Shown here one piece after another: positions 8,781 through 17,469 of a DNA stretch of 64,000 nt. The translations under genes and the position numbers were made by a program. Source of the DNA: CBDCUW01 sp965222745. GTDB taxonomy: Bacteria > Planctomycetota > Planctomycetia > Pirellulales > Pirellulaceae. How positions within the stretch are numbered: position 1 is the stretch's first letter; every line of letters begins with the position of its first letter. Under the pieces are notes generated by a model. The model was not told the origin of the DNA. It saw nothing but the letters and a program-made list of their open reading frames with translations, and made no database searches. The DNA lies in contig CBDCUW010000004.1 in NCBI GenBank assembly GCA_965222745.1, positions 1,426,001 through 1,490,000 of the forward strand. Reading direction: 5' to 3'.

Positions 8781-10088
8781 ATGACCAAGAAAAACCTGCG
8801 GCCGCAAACGGCCACACCGCCGCCGGTCCCCTCGGTTCACCGCACACCCCAGGATGAGATTCTTCATTCTTCTCCTCCGCCGATGCCTCAGCGAGATGCC
8901 GAAACGCCTTCCTTCGTCATCCAGCTGCACGACTCCAGCGGCAGAAGCAAAAACAAAGAATCGGCCGGTTGGTTGAGTTCGCTGGTGCTGCACGCCGCGC
9001 TGGTGGCACTGTTCTTTGTGCTTCTGGCTCCCGCCGATTATGGAGGAGTCGACACGCTGAAACTTTTGGTGACCCTTAGCCAAGAAGAGCAACCGCTTCA
9101 AAAAGTGGCCAGGTTTGTTCCAGTCGCGGCGGAGGATGATCTTTCGCCCGAAGATCCGGTGGAGGTGGATGCCCCTGTTTCGGTGCCGCCGTTACCCGAG
9201 TCGCCGCTTGCCGCTATGAGCGGCAGTGGAGCCTTATCACGCGCTTCTGACGATCATGGTCAACACACCGGCGGTGGAAACGTCGCTTTGAGCGGTTCGT
9301 TTTTCGGTGTCAATGCAGAGGGACACGACTTTGTTTACGTGCTGGACATGTCGGGAAGCATGAGAGGCAGACGCTTTGAGCGGGCGACCGCCGAATTGGT
9401 GCGATCGGTCAGCGGTTTGCAAGAATCTCAAAAGTTCTACGTGCTGTTGTTCAGCAACGGGGCGGTGCAGATGTTCGGCGAATCGAAAGCCCACCCCACG
9501 CCGATCGCTGCAACAGCCAAAAACAAAGAAAAACTCTCCCGTTGGCTGAAAAACGCGTTTGAGGGTGGCGGCACCAAACCAAGCCGCGCACTTCGCGTTG
9601 CGTTGCGAATGAAACCGAGCGCCGTCTTCATGCTCTCTGACGGTGAATTTGACGATCAAAAGGATAGCCACAAGCCGACCTCCAACCTCCTTGGTGGAAA
9701 TTCCGATACGTTCTCCGTCGTCGCTGCCGAAAAATCGGAAACGCCGATTCACGCCATCGCGTTTGAGGATCCACAAAGTTGCAAGAACATGAAAAGGCTG
9801 GCTGAAATGTCGGGCGGCGAATATCGATTTGCCGAATTTCGGAGCAGCAACATGGCCAAAGAATCGCTTGCCTTTGCCCGCCAGGCGCTTCGCCGCGGCG
9901 AAACAGCAACTGCGCAGATCTTGATGCGCGAATTGGTGGTCACCTACGGGCAAAATCGGGTGGCCCTGGGTGATTGCTCACCCAGGGCTCCCACAGATCC
10001 GTACGTGCGCGCATTAGCGCATACGGTTCCTCAAATCACGGCTTTGCTGCGCGAAGAAGCTGTGAACGCAGAGCACGAGCCGGAGTAA
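8781..10088 (+). CDS. von Willebrand factor A protein, 5' part of a gene split by a group II intron
   Basis: The protein has a Pro-rich N-terminus, a single membrane anchor (LSSLVLHAALVALFFVLLAP), a linker, and a vWA domain starting near residue 183 with the MIDAS motif DMSGSMRG (Asp189). After the vWA domain a helical region begins and is cut at base 9954, where a minus-strand group II intron is inserted. The last 44 codons (9955-10088) are read from intron domains VI, V and the maturase 3' end and are not native. Joining 8781-9954 to 11986-12929 restores one frame of 706 codons including the stop. The intact protein was probably an inner-membrane vWA protein with a helical, TPR-like tail. 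What remains could make a truncated membrane-anchored vWA protein. Confidence 0.85.
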   Translation: MTKKNLRPQTATPPPVPSVHRTPQDEILHSSPPPMPQRDAETPSFVIQLHDSSGRSKNKESAGWLSSLVLHAALVALFFVLLAPADYGGVDTLKLLVTLSQEEQPLQKVARFVPVAAEDDLSPEDPVEVDAPVSVPPLPESPLAAMSGSGALSRASDDHGQHTGGGNVALSGSFFGVNAEGHDFVYVLDMSGSMRGRRFERATAELVRSVSGLQESQKFYVLLFSNGAVQMFGESKAHPTPIAATAKNKEKLSRWLKNAFEGGGTKPSRALRVALRMKPSAVFMLSDGEFDDQKDSHKPTSNLLGGNSDTFSVVAAEKSETPIHAIAFEDPQSCKNMKRLAEMSGGEYRFAEFRSSNMAKESLAFARQALRRGETATAQILMRELVVTYGQNRVALGDCSPRAPTDPYVRALAHTVPQITALLREEAVNAEHEPE

Positions 10089-11985
10089 GCGGGTAACGGC
10101 GGAGCAAAGAACAGAATCTCCTCCAGTGCATCGCGCGGCGGCCGTTGCGGCGATTAAGCCACTTACGCCACCGATTCTCGACTTCGTGGTGGAAACGTTT
10201 CATCGCATCCGAATTACCCGTGACCCCGTAATACCCATAGTGTCCACGTAGCTTCTGGTTCAGCTTGTGTTGCTGTTCAGCCAGCGGCAAGTGACGATTG
10301 TCGTGGCACCACTTGTCGATGCTGCGTACAGCCCGAGTAAAGCGATCGGCTGCGGTCTTGACCTTCACCACCCAGTAGCCTTTCAAGGACACAGCCCAGT
10401 AGTGGGTGAAGCCAAGAAAGTCAAACGTACCAGGTCGATCATCCGGACCATTGTCGTCCTTCGTCCGAGACGAAGGGGGGCGGAACCGAATCATTTTCGT
10501 CTTGGTGGGATGGACGGTTAAACCGTATTTGCCAAATCGCTTCGGGATGACTTCCATGACACGTTCGGCGTCACGCTGATCGCGAAACCCAATCGTGAAA
10601 TCATCCGCGTAGCGGATGAGGAAGGCAGGACCGGCAAGACGCGGTTTCACTTCATTCTCGAACCACAGGTCCAGCACGTAGTGCAAAAACACGTTCGAAA
10701 TCAAAGGTGAAATCACACCACCTTGGGGCGACCCGGAGTCTGGGTAACTCACGTTACCATCTTCCATCACGCCCGCTTTGAGCCACTTGTCGATCAGACG
10801 TCGCAACACGCCATCACGCACCCTCAGTCGAAGAAACTGCCGGAGATGCGAGTGATCCAGATTATCGAAAAACTTCTGGACATCGACTTCCAAAACTGTG
10901 CCGCCCTTAGGCCGACAGCGCATCGTTTGGTCACGAAGCGATGCAAGCGCATCGTGTGCTGATTGGCCAGGCCGGAAGCCGTACGAGCAGTCCAAGAAGT
11001 CCTGTTCGTAAATCGGTTCCAGCAGCATAACCACCGCACGCTGAAGACATTTGTCCTCAAGAGTGGGAATTCCGAGCGGACGAGTCTCAGTAGTAGAGCC
11101 GCCTTTGGGAATATGCACACGCCGCACGGGAGGCGCCTTGTACGTGCCAGACTTCGCGCGGTCGAGCAGGCTCCGGAGGTTGCCCTCCAGATCCTGTTCG
11201 TATTCTTCCGCGGTCACTCCATCCACGCCAACTGCGCCGTCCTTGCGAGTACGTCTATACGCTTCCTTTAACCAATCGATGTCCATCAGATAGGCGAGCG
11301 AAGTGAAAGCCATCTCGGGTGACTGCTTCGCCAACGTTGCTATCCGTTCCTGTTTCGTGGACACGGTATTCGAATTTCGAGGCATTCGTCGTGTTTCTCA
11401 AAAACGGTTCCATGATTCGACGTCTCGCTTCCCTCCACTGGCTCCAACGGGGTGAAGTTCGCCAGCTTCATCAGTACTATCAAGACGCTATGACTTCCTG
11501 CTGTCCATCTCGCCGCACTTCGTTTCCTTCGCTTGGCGATACCTCAACGTTCACTCGTTGTTTTCGCTCCTTGGCGGACGAGTGAGCCGCCAAGGCCTGG
11601 AGTTGTTGACCCGGTATCTCCGTCCGGGATTTCGCTGAGGAGACAACAGGATCTCCCAAGTTCCTGGGGAACCTCAATTCTCCGTTTGCCATGTTCCAAC
11701 TGACGCCGGCAGGACTGCTTGCACCAGACCATAAAGTGCTGCAGCGTGGCCCCTGGTCATCGGAAGGCAGAGGCTCCCACGATCCACTCTTTCGACGCTC
11801 AATAGCATGGCTTTCGGACTCGCTGTCTACGCTTCGCAGGGCCGGTCACCCGACACCACGCAAGACTCGCTTCCAGTTGCTAGTCAGGCTCTACTGGACG
11901 GGATTCTCACCCGCAAGGTTCCGATGAAGGATTTCAAAGTTGTTGTTTACATCTCATTCCTCCTTCCCAAGCTTTCTTGGCACAC
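9955..11985 (-). mobile_element. Complete group II intron, inserted antisense in the vWA gene
   Basis: The element reads on the minus strand from 11985 to 9955. It starts with GTGTG and ends in CCCGAT, the expected GUGYG and AY boundaries. Domain V (about 9996-10032) and the hairpin domain VI (about 9960-9992, with GAGCCCTGGGTG arms and a candidate bulged A) precede the 3' end. The 5' 600 bases are the domain I-III region and the maturase ORF lies in domain IV. The last six bases of the 5' exon (CATCGG, IBS1) are perfectly complementary to CCGATG at 11763-11758, about 225 nt inside the intron, a plausible EBS1. Precise removal restores the host reading frame, which fixes both ends independently. 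Confidence 0.9.
10036..11385 (-). CDS. ltrA: Group II intron reverse transcriptase/maturase
   Basis: The 449-residue protein has the bacterial intron-encoded protein layout: an N-terminal RT-0/1 region, the fingers-palm motifs RPLGIPTLEDKCLQRAV, YGFRPGQSAHDAL and GSPQGGVISPLISNVFLH, and the catalytic RYADDF. After these come a maturase (X) domain and a basic C-terminus. No HNH endonuclease follows, so it probably relies on nicked or replicating target DNA. It starts with ATG at 11385 and ends next to domain V. All core motifs are intact, so the intron may still be mobile. Confidence 0.95.
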   Translation of the reverse strand: MPRNSNTVSTKQERIATLAKQSPEMAFTSLAYLMDIDWLKEAYRRTRKDGAVGVDGVTAEEYEQDLEGNLRSLLDRAKSGTYKAPPVRRVHIPKGGSTTETRPLGIPTLEDKCLQRAVVMLLEPIYEQDFLDCSYGFRPGQSAHDALASLRDQTMRCRPKGGTVLEVDVQKFFDNLDHSHLRQFLRLRVRDGVLRRLIDKWLKAGVMEDGNVSYPDSGSPQGGVISPLISNVFLHYVLDLWFENEVKPRLAGPAFLIRYADDFTIGFRDQRDAERVMEVIPKRFGKYGLTVHPTKTKMIRFRPPSSRTKDDNGPDDRPGTFDFLGFTHYWAVSLKGYWVVKVKTAADRFTRAVRSIDKWCHDNRHLPLAEQQHKLNQKLRGHYGYYGVTGNSDAMKRFHHEVENRWRKWLNRRNGRRAMHWRRFCSLLRRYPLTPARALRSQLLRAAKP

Positions 11986-12929
11986 CCGATGCAGGTTGGG
12001 AAGCACGCAAGGAACTGGTGAAGATGCTGGTTATCGAAGGCAACAATGCCTTGCGCGCTGGTGCGATGAACGAGGTGGTGGCAGTGTTGGAGCAAATCGC
12101 AGAAATCGACTCCGAAGCTGTCGTGACTGCGGACATGCAAGATTCGTTGGCCGCCGATCTAGCGGAACGGTTACAACAGGAATTTGATCGTGACGACCAG
12201 GCCAAAGTCACCGAACTGATATCTGGCTTTGCTCGTCGGTTCCCCAGCTCGAGGTTGACTCAAAAAATCGCCGATCCGGTTGCCGAAAGCTTATTGCGAG
12301 AGGCACGGCGGCACACTGCGAATGGCGATCCGGTGAAATCGCTGATGGCCATGGAAAAGATCCTCCGCACCTTCCCGAAATCGACCGCCGCACAGCAAAG
12401 CCGAGAGGAAAGGAAGCGGGTCACGGGCGAAGTGTTTGCCGAAGCCATGCAGCTACGGAATTCGGGAGATCGAGTCGCTTCGACAAGGAGTTTTCGAAAG
12501 CTCGCCTCCAATTTCCGAGGCACGCAGATTGGAGACATGGCCACCGACGAACTGGAAAAGCTGGCGACCGAATTGCTTGCCACCGTCCGCGACGCCAGTG
12601 TGCGACGTGATATCAAAGCACGAGATGAAGCCAGCCGACTGCTCCACGAGTGTTTTTCCAATGACTCGTTGTTGCATCGCATCCGGCAAGAATTTTCGAA
12701 AAAGGAAGTCGACGCAAGCAGGATGTTTCGCGAAGGCAAAAAGGCCGAAGCGAAATCCCAAACCAATCAGGCAATCCAAACTTACCACAACGTTGTCCAA
12801 AAATATTCCGGAACGCTGGCAGCCCAAAAAGCGCACGACCGAGTCGTCGCCCTCCAGCCGCAGGAGGCCGATGTGGAAGAGGAAGAAGATGACACGCTTC
12901 GTCAAATGATGCTGATGATGCAGGAATGA
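11986..12929 (+). pseudogene. 3' part of the intron-split vWA gene (helical C-terminal half)
   Basis: This 314-codon open frame continues the vWA gene at 8781 when the intron is removed: base 9954 plus 11986-11987 form the junction codon. It is entirely helical, with Ala/Glu/Arg-rich repeats reminiscent of TPR units (ALRAGAMNEVVAVLEQIAEI; SLMAMEKILRTFPKSTAAQQ), and ends in an acidic Met-rich tail. Without the 5' part it has no native start; an internal ATG at 12024 could serve if a promoter exists. Its stop overlaps the ATG of the next gene (ATGA), showing that the split gene and the membrane protein formed one operon. Confidence 0.8.
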
Positions 12930-13729
12930 AAAACGGCTCGATCGACGAACGGAAACCAGGCGCCGGCGGTGCGATCCCGATCTTTGTCGTTCTCTTCTTG
13001 ATTGCCGATGTGCTGCTGGTCAGTCAAGTATGGTTCCTGGACGGCGGGCTTTTGTGGGCATCCATGGCCTTGCCTCTGAGCCAATGTTCGCTGGCAACGA
13101 TTTGGGCCGCGACGGCAACGGCCAATGTCTACGCACGATTTGCCGCTGCGTCGGCAACGGCGCTGTTTTCGTGGTACGTGTTGGCACAAATTCTGCCGTG
13201 GGGAATCGGCGATCCCATCTCGGCAGCATGGGCGATCGCGTTTGCCGTGCAAGCACTCTCGATCGTGCTGGAGATCAGTCTTTTCCGAGCCGTCCTGGCC
13301 CAGCTCCAACGCCGCAAGGCGGGTGGCGGTCACCGCGGACCGAGGCATCTGGCGTTCGAGTTAAGAACACTGATGTTATGGACAACCTTGATCGCTCTCG
13401 GTTTCGCATTCGTTCACTTCGGCCGCGCGACATGGCAATGGTCACCCAACATCGACACCAGAGAACTGTTGGAAGCGATGCCGATCATTGGGCTATTCAA
13501 CGCACAAATCGCGATGGTGGCGTGCTGGGCGTTTGCGATCGGAACATGGCGAAGAAAGATCGTCAAAAGCTTTATCGTCGCGGTTTCGACCGCCGCGCTT
13601 GGCTGCCTGCTTCCCTCCCTGATCGAATGGGCAACTGGCGTCACCACCATCAGCATCCGCAACGCACTGATCCTTGGTTTGACCCAGTCAGTCATCCTGG
13701 CGGTCGTGTTGGCATCAAACGGAAGATAA
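12926..13729 (+). CDS. Multi-pass membrane protein of unknown function
   Basis: A 267-residue protein with about seven hydrophobic helices and short loops. Its ATG overlaps the stop of the preceding vWA C-terminal frame (ATGA at 12926-12929), which indicates translational coupling. The intron upstream now separates it from the operon promoter, so its expression may be reduced unless antisense-independent promoters exist. I recognise no transporter or enzyme motif. Confidence 0.7.
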   Translation: MKNGSIDERKPGAGGAIPIFVVLFLIADVLLVSQVWFLDGGLLWASMALPLSQCSLATIWAATATANVYARFAAASATALFSWYVLAQILPWGIGDPISAAWAIAFAVQALSIVLEISLFRAVLAQLQRRKAGGGHRGPRHLAFELRTLMLWTTLIALGFAFVHFGRATWQWSPNIDTRELLEAMPIIGLFNAQIAMVACWAFAIGTWRRKIVKSFIVAVSTAALGCLLPSLIEWATGVTTISIRNALILGLTQSVILAVVLASNGR

Positions 13730-13802
13730 GTCGGCGAGCTCTCCGCTCCTCGCTTCGCACTCCTGACAGCGAAAAGCTCTTCAAGGTGCGCAGGTTTCTT
13801 AG

Positions 13803-13860
13803 CCACAAAAACCGCGAGAAGACACGAAAATGTTTTTGTGTTTTCTAGTGTTCTTTGTGG
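13803..13860. repeat. Imperfect inverted repeat after the membrane protein gene
   Basis: The left arm starting CCACAAAAACC and the right arm ending GTTCTTTGTGG are imperfect reverse complements across 58 bases. It lies in the gap between two convergent genes (stops at 13729 and 13945), so it may act as a bidirectional transcript-end hairpin or be a dispersed element. Confidence 0.5.
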
Positions 13861-13944
13861 CAATCTTATCAGGCTGCTTTGACCCATGGCTCTATCTTGC
13901 CGGGCAATTTGTTGCCAGGAGCGGAGAAATTGCCGACGGTTGAG

Positions 13945-15498
13945 TTACTCAACAGAAGAACCGCGAAACACCCTTTGCTGTTGATCAGCATCGACCGCAT
14001 CCGCCATGCGGATCTCGAACGTCCCCGTTAGCCCGGTCATCGAGAGCAGCCGCAATTGCAACATTCCCGGCTGGGCAACAATCGCCTTCATCCGTAGCAG
14101 ACGTTGGTTGCCGTGCGTTTCAATCGCCGCCGCCAATCGGTGCGGTGCATCACCGAGGTTCGACTTCAGCAACTTGACGCTCTTGACCTGCTTGTCGCCG
14201 ATTTCGATAACCGTTTCCAGACGCATTGCCGGGTCACGATCGTTCCAATAATTGATCGGTTCGCCGGCAAAGAAGTGAAAAGTGGATGTGGTGATTCGAA
14301 CATCAACACGAATATCATCGCCTTGACGAGTAACCGCTGTCACTCGCGGATCAGAATCGTCTCTTTTCTCGAATCGTCGAAAGGCCGGATCGCCAATCAG
14401 CATCCCGCCGGTCGACATTTTCAAAACGGTTTCGGCCGGCGTTCGTTGACGGTTCAGGGCGTCGCCGTCATCGATCGGACTGGCGACAAGCCGATCGGCT
14501 CCGGAAACCAGATGGGCCAACACCACACTGTTGAGATGCTGCCGCCAAAGTTCGCCGATCGATTGTCCCGAAGAGGCAACCAGCAGCGCGTCGCCCATCA
14601 TCGTTGGTCCGGCTGGTCGTGGGCTGGCGTAAGCGATGTAACCGGCAACACCTGTGTCAATCATCTTCAAACAAAAGCTGTCATCCGGCGCAACTTGACG
14701 GCGCTGGACCTTTGCCGCCGACCAATCGTCTTCGAACCACGTTCCGGTCACGCCGTTGTAACAAGCGATATTCATTGCGATGCTGCCGCTGAAATCTCGT
14801 CCCGTCAGGTCGCCCGCTTTTGGTCCGCCGACCAAGCCGTCTGGATAACCGTGTGATGACAACAGCAATATCGGCGTTTTGTCCAACTCCTGTAGCGCAT
14901 CCTTGATAAACGCTTCATCACGTGTTTCGTCGGTGTCGCCACGTGAAATGCGCATGGTCACTGGAATCGAACCGTTGCGAAGCGGCCATGCTGCATTCTG
15001 CTTCACAGAACGCGGCATTTGGCTGGAACCGACACCCAGCTGGCCGATTCGCGGATGCTCGTGCGATTCCTTCGGTTTGGACGCCTTCACCAGCTTGACC
15101 GCAGCTTCCGCGTCGCGTCCGGTGATGAAACCGTAGGCAAAATCGACAAACGGGTCTTCGTCGATTCGCGTGGCCATGGTCAGCGTGCGGTTGACCAAGT
15201 TGATGTCAAGCATGTCGGGGCGAACCACCAAAGCAACATAATCTGGCTGCAACGCCCGAAGCTTCGGAAGGAGCGTTTCAAGCTGGTCCGGGCTTGCCAA
15301 CATTCGCCTGGCGCGATGCCGCTTCGACAAGGCGTCCGCAGCTTGGGTGAACGGATCGTCGGCGGGAACGAACGACACCACGACGTATCGCGATTCGCCT
15401 TCGCCTGCCGCCTCCACTGCAGGGGCCGTATTCGCGCGACTTCCACAGCCGTAGCACGCTGTTAGAACCAAACACACCAGGAAAAGTCGAATCGTCAT
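13945..15498 (-). CDS. Lipoprotein with a caspase/gingipain-like cysteine peptidase fold (putative)
   Basis: The signal MTIRLFLVCLVLTAC contains a lipobox (LTAC). The mature part has a hydrophobic strand ending in LLLSSHGYPDG (His216) and, 30 residues later, IAMNIACYNG (Cys246). A strand-HG followed by a strand-xC is the catalytic dyad layout of clan CD peptidases such as gingipain (C25) and caspases. The C-terminal ~130 residues look beta-rich, as in the immunoglobulin-like tail of C25 proteins. The ATG overlaps the stop of the acetyltransferase gene (TCAT on the plus strand), so the two are cotranslated. Activity is inferred from the motif only; the target is unknown. Confidence 0.6.
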   Translation of the reverse strand: MTIRLFLVCLVLTACYGCGSRANTAPAVEAAGEGESRYVVVSFVPADDPFTQAADALSKRHRARRMLASPDQLETLLPKLRALQPDYVALVVRPDMLDINLVNRTLTMATRIDEDPFVDFAYGFITGRDAEAAVKLVKASKPKESHEHPRIGQLGVGSSQMPRSVKQNAAWPLRNGSIPVTMRISRGDTDETRDEAFIKDALQELDKTPILLLSSHGYPDGLVGGPKAGDLTGRDFSGSIAMNIACYNGVTGTWFEDDWSAAKVQRRQVAPDDSFCLKMIDTGVAGYIAYASPRPAGPTMMGDALLVASSGQSIGELWRQHLNSVVLAHLVSGADRLVASPIDDGDALNRQRTPAETVLKMSTGGMLIGDPAFRRFEKRDDSDPRVTAVTRQGDDIRVDVRITTSTFHFFAGEPINYWNDRDPAMRLETVIEIGDKQVKSVKLLKSNLGDAPHRLAAAIETHGNQRLLRMKAIVAQPGMLQLRLLSMTGLTGTFEIRMADAVDADQQQRVFRGSSVE

Positions 15499-15995
15499 TG
15501 GTTGATCTCATTCCAGTGAGAAATAATTTTAGCCTTTGCTTTGTCCGATAGGTCAAGTCGCATTTCGACGTGGTCCAGATCACGATCGATTCCCCCATTT
15601 TGGACCGATTGGATCGCGAAACCATATTGACGAAAGAAACCCTCGGTGTGCTGGCTGGTTCCCAACCGAACTGCGGCGCAATCGGTGGCCGTGACAATCG
15701 CATGAAGCCGCACCAAGAGAAGATACTCGCCGATTCGATTCCCGTGGCAAGATCGATGCACCATTCCCCAACACAGATCGGCGTCGCTGCTTCCCTGACG
15801 CACGCCGTAGCCGCCGCAACCCACCACCCGACCTTCGTGGAGAACCACGTAGTAGGGACACTGCAAGGAATCGATGAAATCGGTGAATTCCGGTAGTTCG
15901 TGATCGCGAAAAAACCGCGGAACGTTGGATCGAAAGATCGACACACATTCGTCGCGAAAACCAGGCGAATAGGGCTGATGGTTCGGTGACTTCAT
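15495..15995 (-). CDS. GNAT-family N-acetyltransferase
   Basis: A 166-residue protein of normal GNAT size. It has YYVVLHEGRVVGCGGYGV (beta4 and the start of the fold), a variant acetyl-CoA loop around HGNRIGEYLLLVRL and a late beta segment with TEGFFRQYGF, the usual 'F..GF' motif. The start at ATG 15995 is chosen because the 37 residues of the longer frame (to 16106) resemble no GNAT N-terminus and overlap the divergent gene. Its stop overlaps the start of the caspase-like lipoprotein. Substrate unknown. Confidence 0.8.
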   Translation of the reverse strand: MKSPNHQPYSPGFRDECVSIFRSNVPRFFRDHELPEFTDFIDSLQCPYYVVLHEGRVVGCGGYGVRQGSSDADLCWGMVHRSCHGNRIGEYLLLVRLHAIVTATDCAAVRLGTSQHTEGFFRQYGFAIQSVQNGGIDRDLDHVEMRLDLSDKAKAKIISHWNEINQ

Positions 15996-16136
15996 GTTTT
16001 TGACAAAAGGAACGAGATGTGTGGCGACGTGACTTGCCGCCGGGATTGATAATGCAACCGACAACGTTACAAAGGGGGCATGAACGGCGAACTTGCCATT
16101 GGCCACCGTGACCTTCCACTTCAGAGGATTGTATTG

Positions 16137-17396
16137 ATGCGTTTGACCAGCCCATTTTTGTTGGTGTGCTTGTTGATTTCGATCCCTGGCTTACCGGTCC
16201 ATGCCGACAACTGGACGCGGTTTCGGGGACCCAATGGTCAGGGCGTTTCTGACGAGACGGATTTGCCGCTTCAATGGTCATCGACCGAAAACGTGGTTTG
16301 GAGAACGCCCATCCCGGGCAACGGGTGGTCATCGCCGATCGTGTACGACGATCAGCTGTTTTTGACGACGACGACCGAGGAGGGAAAGGTGTGTCACGTG
16401 ATTTGCGTCAACCGTCAACGTGGCGACATCCAATGGAACAAAGAAGTTCACCGTCAAGAATTGGGGGCCAAGCGTGCTCAGAATTCCTACGCGACACCAA
16501 CGCCTATCACCGATGGCAAGAAGGTGTATTCCGTTTTTTCCGATGGGACGATCATCGCCGTCGACTTTCAAGGCGAAGTGGCTTGGAAGAATTCGGACAT
16601 GAAGTTTCACAGCCTTCACGGCTTGGGTGCTTCGCCCCTGCTGGTGGGCGATCAACTGATCATGCCATTCGATGGCAGCAGTGCCGAGGACAAGAAAGTC
16701 GGCTGGAAGATCCCCTGGGAGAAAGCATTGGTGTTGTCGTTGGACACAGCGACAGGAGACGTTCGCTGGAGGGGATCGCGCGGAAAATCTCGCGTTGGGC
16801 ACGTCACGCCAATCTTGATTGACCAGGGTAAACAGGTTGTCTCGGCCGGTGGTGACCGTGTCCAGGGACATGATGTGAAGACCGGAGATCGAATCTGGTC
16901 GATCTACAGTCAAGGAGAAGGCGTGACCCCTTCTCCTGTCTTGGGGGAAGGGCTGATCTTCACGTCATCCGGCTTTGAGGAACCGACCATTCGCGCGATT
17001 CGCACCGGTGGCGTCGGGGACGTGACCGAAACCCACATCGCTTGGGAGCAGAAACGAGGCGTACCCGCGTTGCCGTCGTTGTTGTATGTCGAGCCGTATT
17101 TGTACTCGATCACCCGAGACAACATTCTCCATTGCCTCGAAGCGACCAGCGGCGACATCGTGTGGTTGAAACGACTTGACGGCGCCCACTCCGCATCACC
17201 GGTCTATGCGGATGGCAAGATTTATATTCTTTCGGAAGAAGGCGTGACGCTGGTACTTCGTCCGGGAGAAAAGTACGACGAGATTGCTCGCAACGTGATC
17301 GACGAAAAGTGCATGGCGTCGATGGCAGTCTCGCAGGGACAGTTCTTCATCCGCACTGCCGAGAATCTGTATTGCATTGGAGCAACAGGTCGTTAG
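16137..17396 (+). CDS. Secreted PQQ-like beta-propeller repeat protein
   Basis: The signal peptide (MRLTSPFLLVCLLISIPG, cleaved after HA) is followed by the planctomycete signature NWTRFRGPNGQGVSD and repeated blades with WR, GD and W motifs, as in PQQ-like (PF13360-type) beta-propellers. At about 400 mature residues it covers one propeller. The ATG at 16137 is chosen because it begins the signal; the longer frame from 16080 puts 19 unrelated residues before it. Many such planctomycete proteins are annotated as PQQ-binding-like and have no dehydrogenase residues; I would not assign an enzyme activity. It is probably periplasmic. Confidence 0.85.
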   Translation: MRLTSPFLLVCLLISIPGLPVHADNWTRFRGPNGQGVSDETDLPLQWSSTENVVWRTPIPGNGWSSPIVYDDQLFLTTTTEEGKVCHVICVNRQRGDIQWNKEVHRQELGAKRAQNSYATPTPITDGKKVYSVFSDGTIIAVDFQGEVAWKNSDMKFHSLHGLGASPLLVGDQLIMPFDGSSAEDKKVGWKIPWEKALVLSLDTATGDVRWRGSRGKSRVGHVTPILIDQGKQVVSAGGDRVQGHDVKTGDRIWSIYSQGEGVTPSPVLGEGLIFTSSGFEEPTIRAIRTGGVGDVTETHIAWEQKRGVPALPSLLYVEPYLYSITRDNILHCLEATSGDIVWLKRLDGAHSASPVYADGKIYILSEEGVTLVLRPGEKYDEIARNVIDEKCMASMAVSQGQFFIRTAENLYCIGATGR

Positions 17397-17469
17397 CCCG
17401 GATGACTCATGACCATCGTAGCAAGCAAAGCCTTGACGGTGCCGGCACTGGTCCTGGTCGTCTCGGCGG

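Noticed and set aside
9957..10088. Native C-terminus for the vWA protein
   Set aside because: These codons read through intron domains VI and V and the maturase 3' end on the opposite strand.
9955..11985. Idea that splicing repairs the vWA mRNA
   Set aside because: The intron is on the minus strand while the gene is on the plus strand, so the sense transcript carries only the antisense intron.
16137..17396. PQQ-dependent dehydrogenase
   Set aside because: Only propeller blade patterns are present; no disulfide ring or catalytic Asp context of quinoprotein dehydrogenases.
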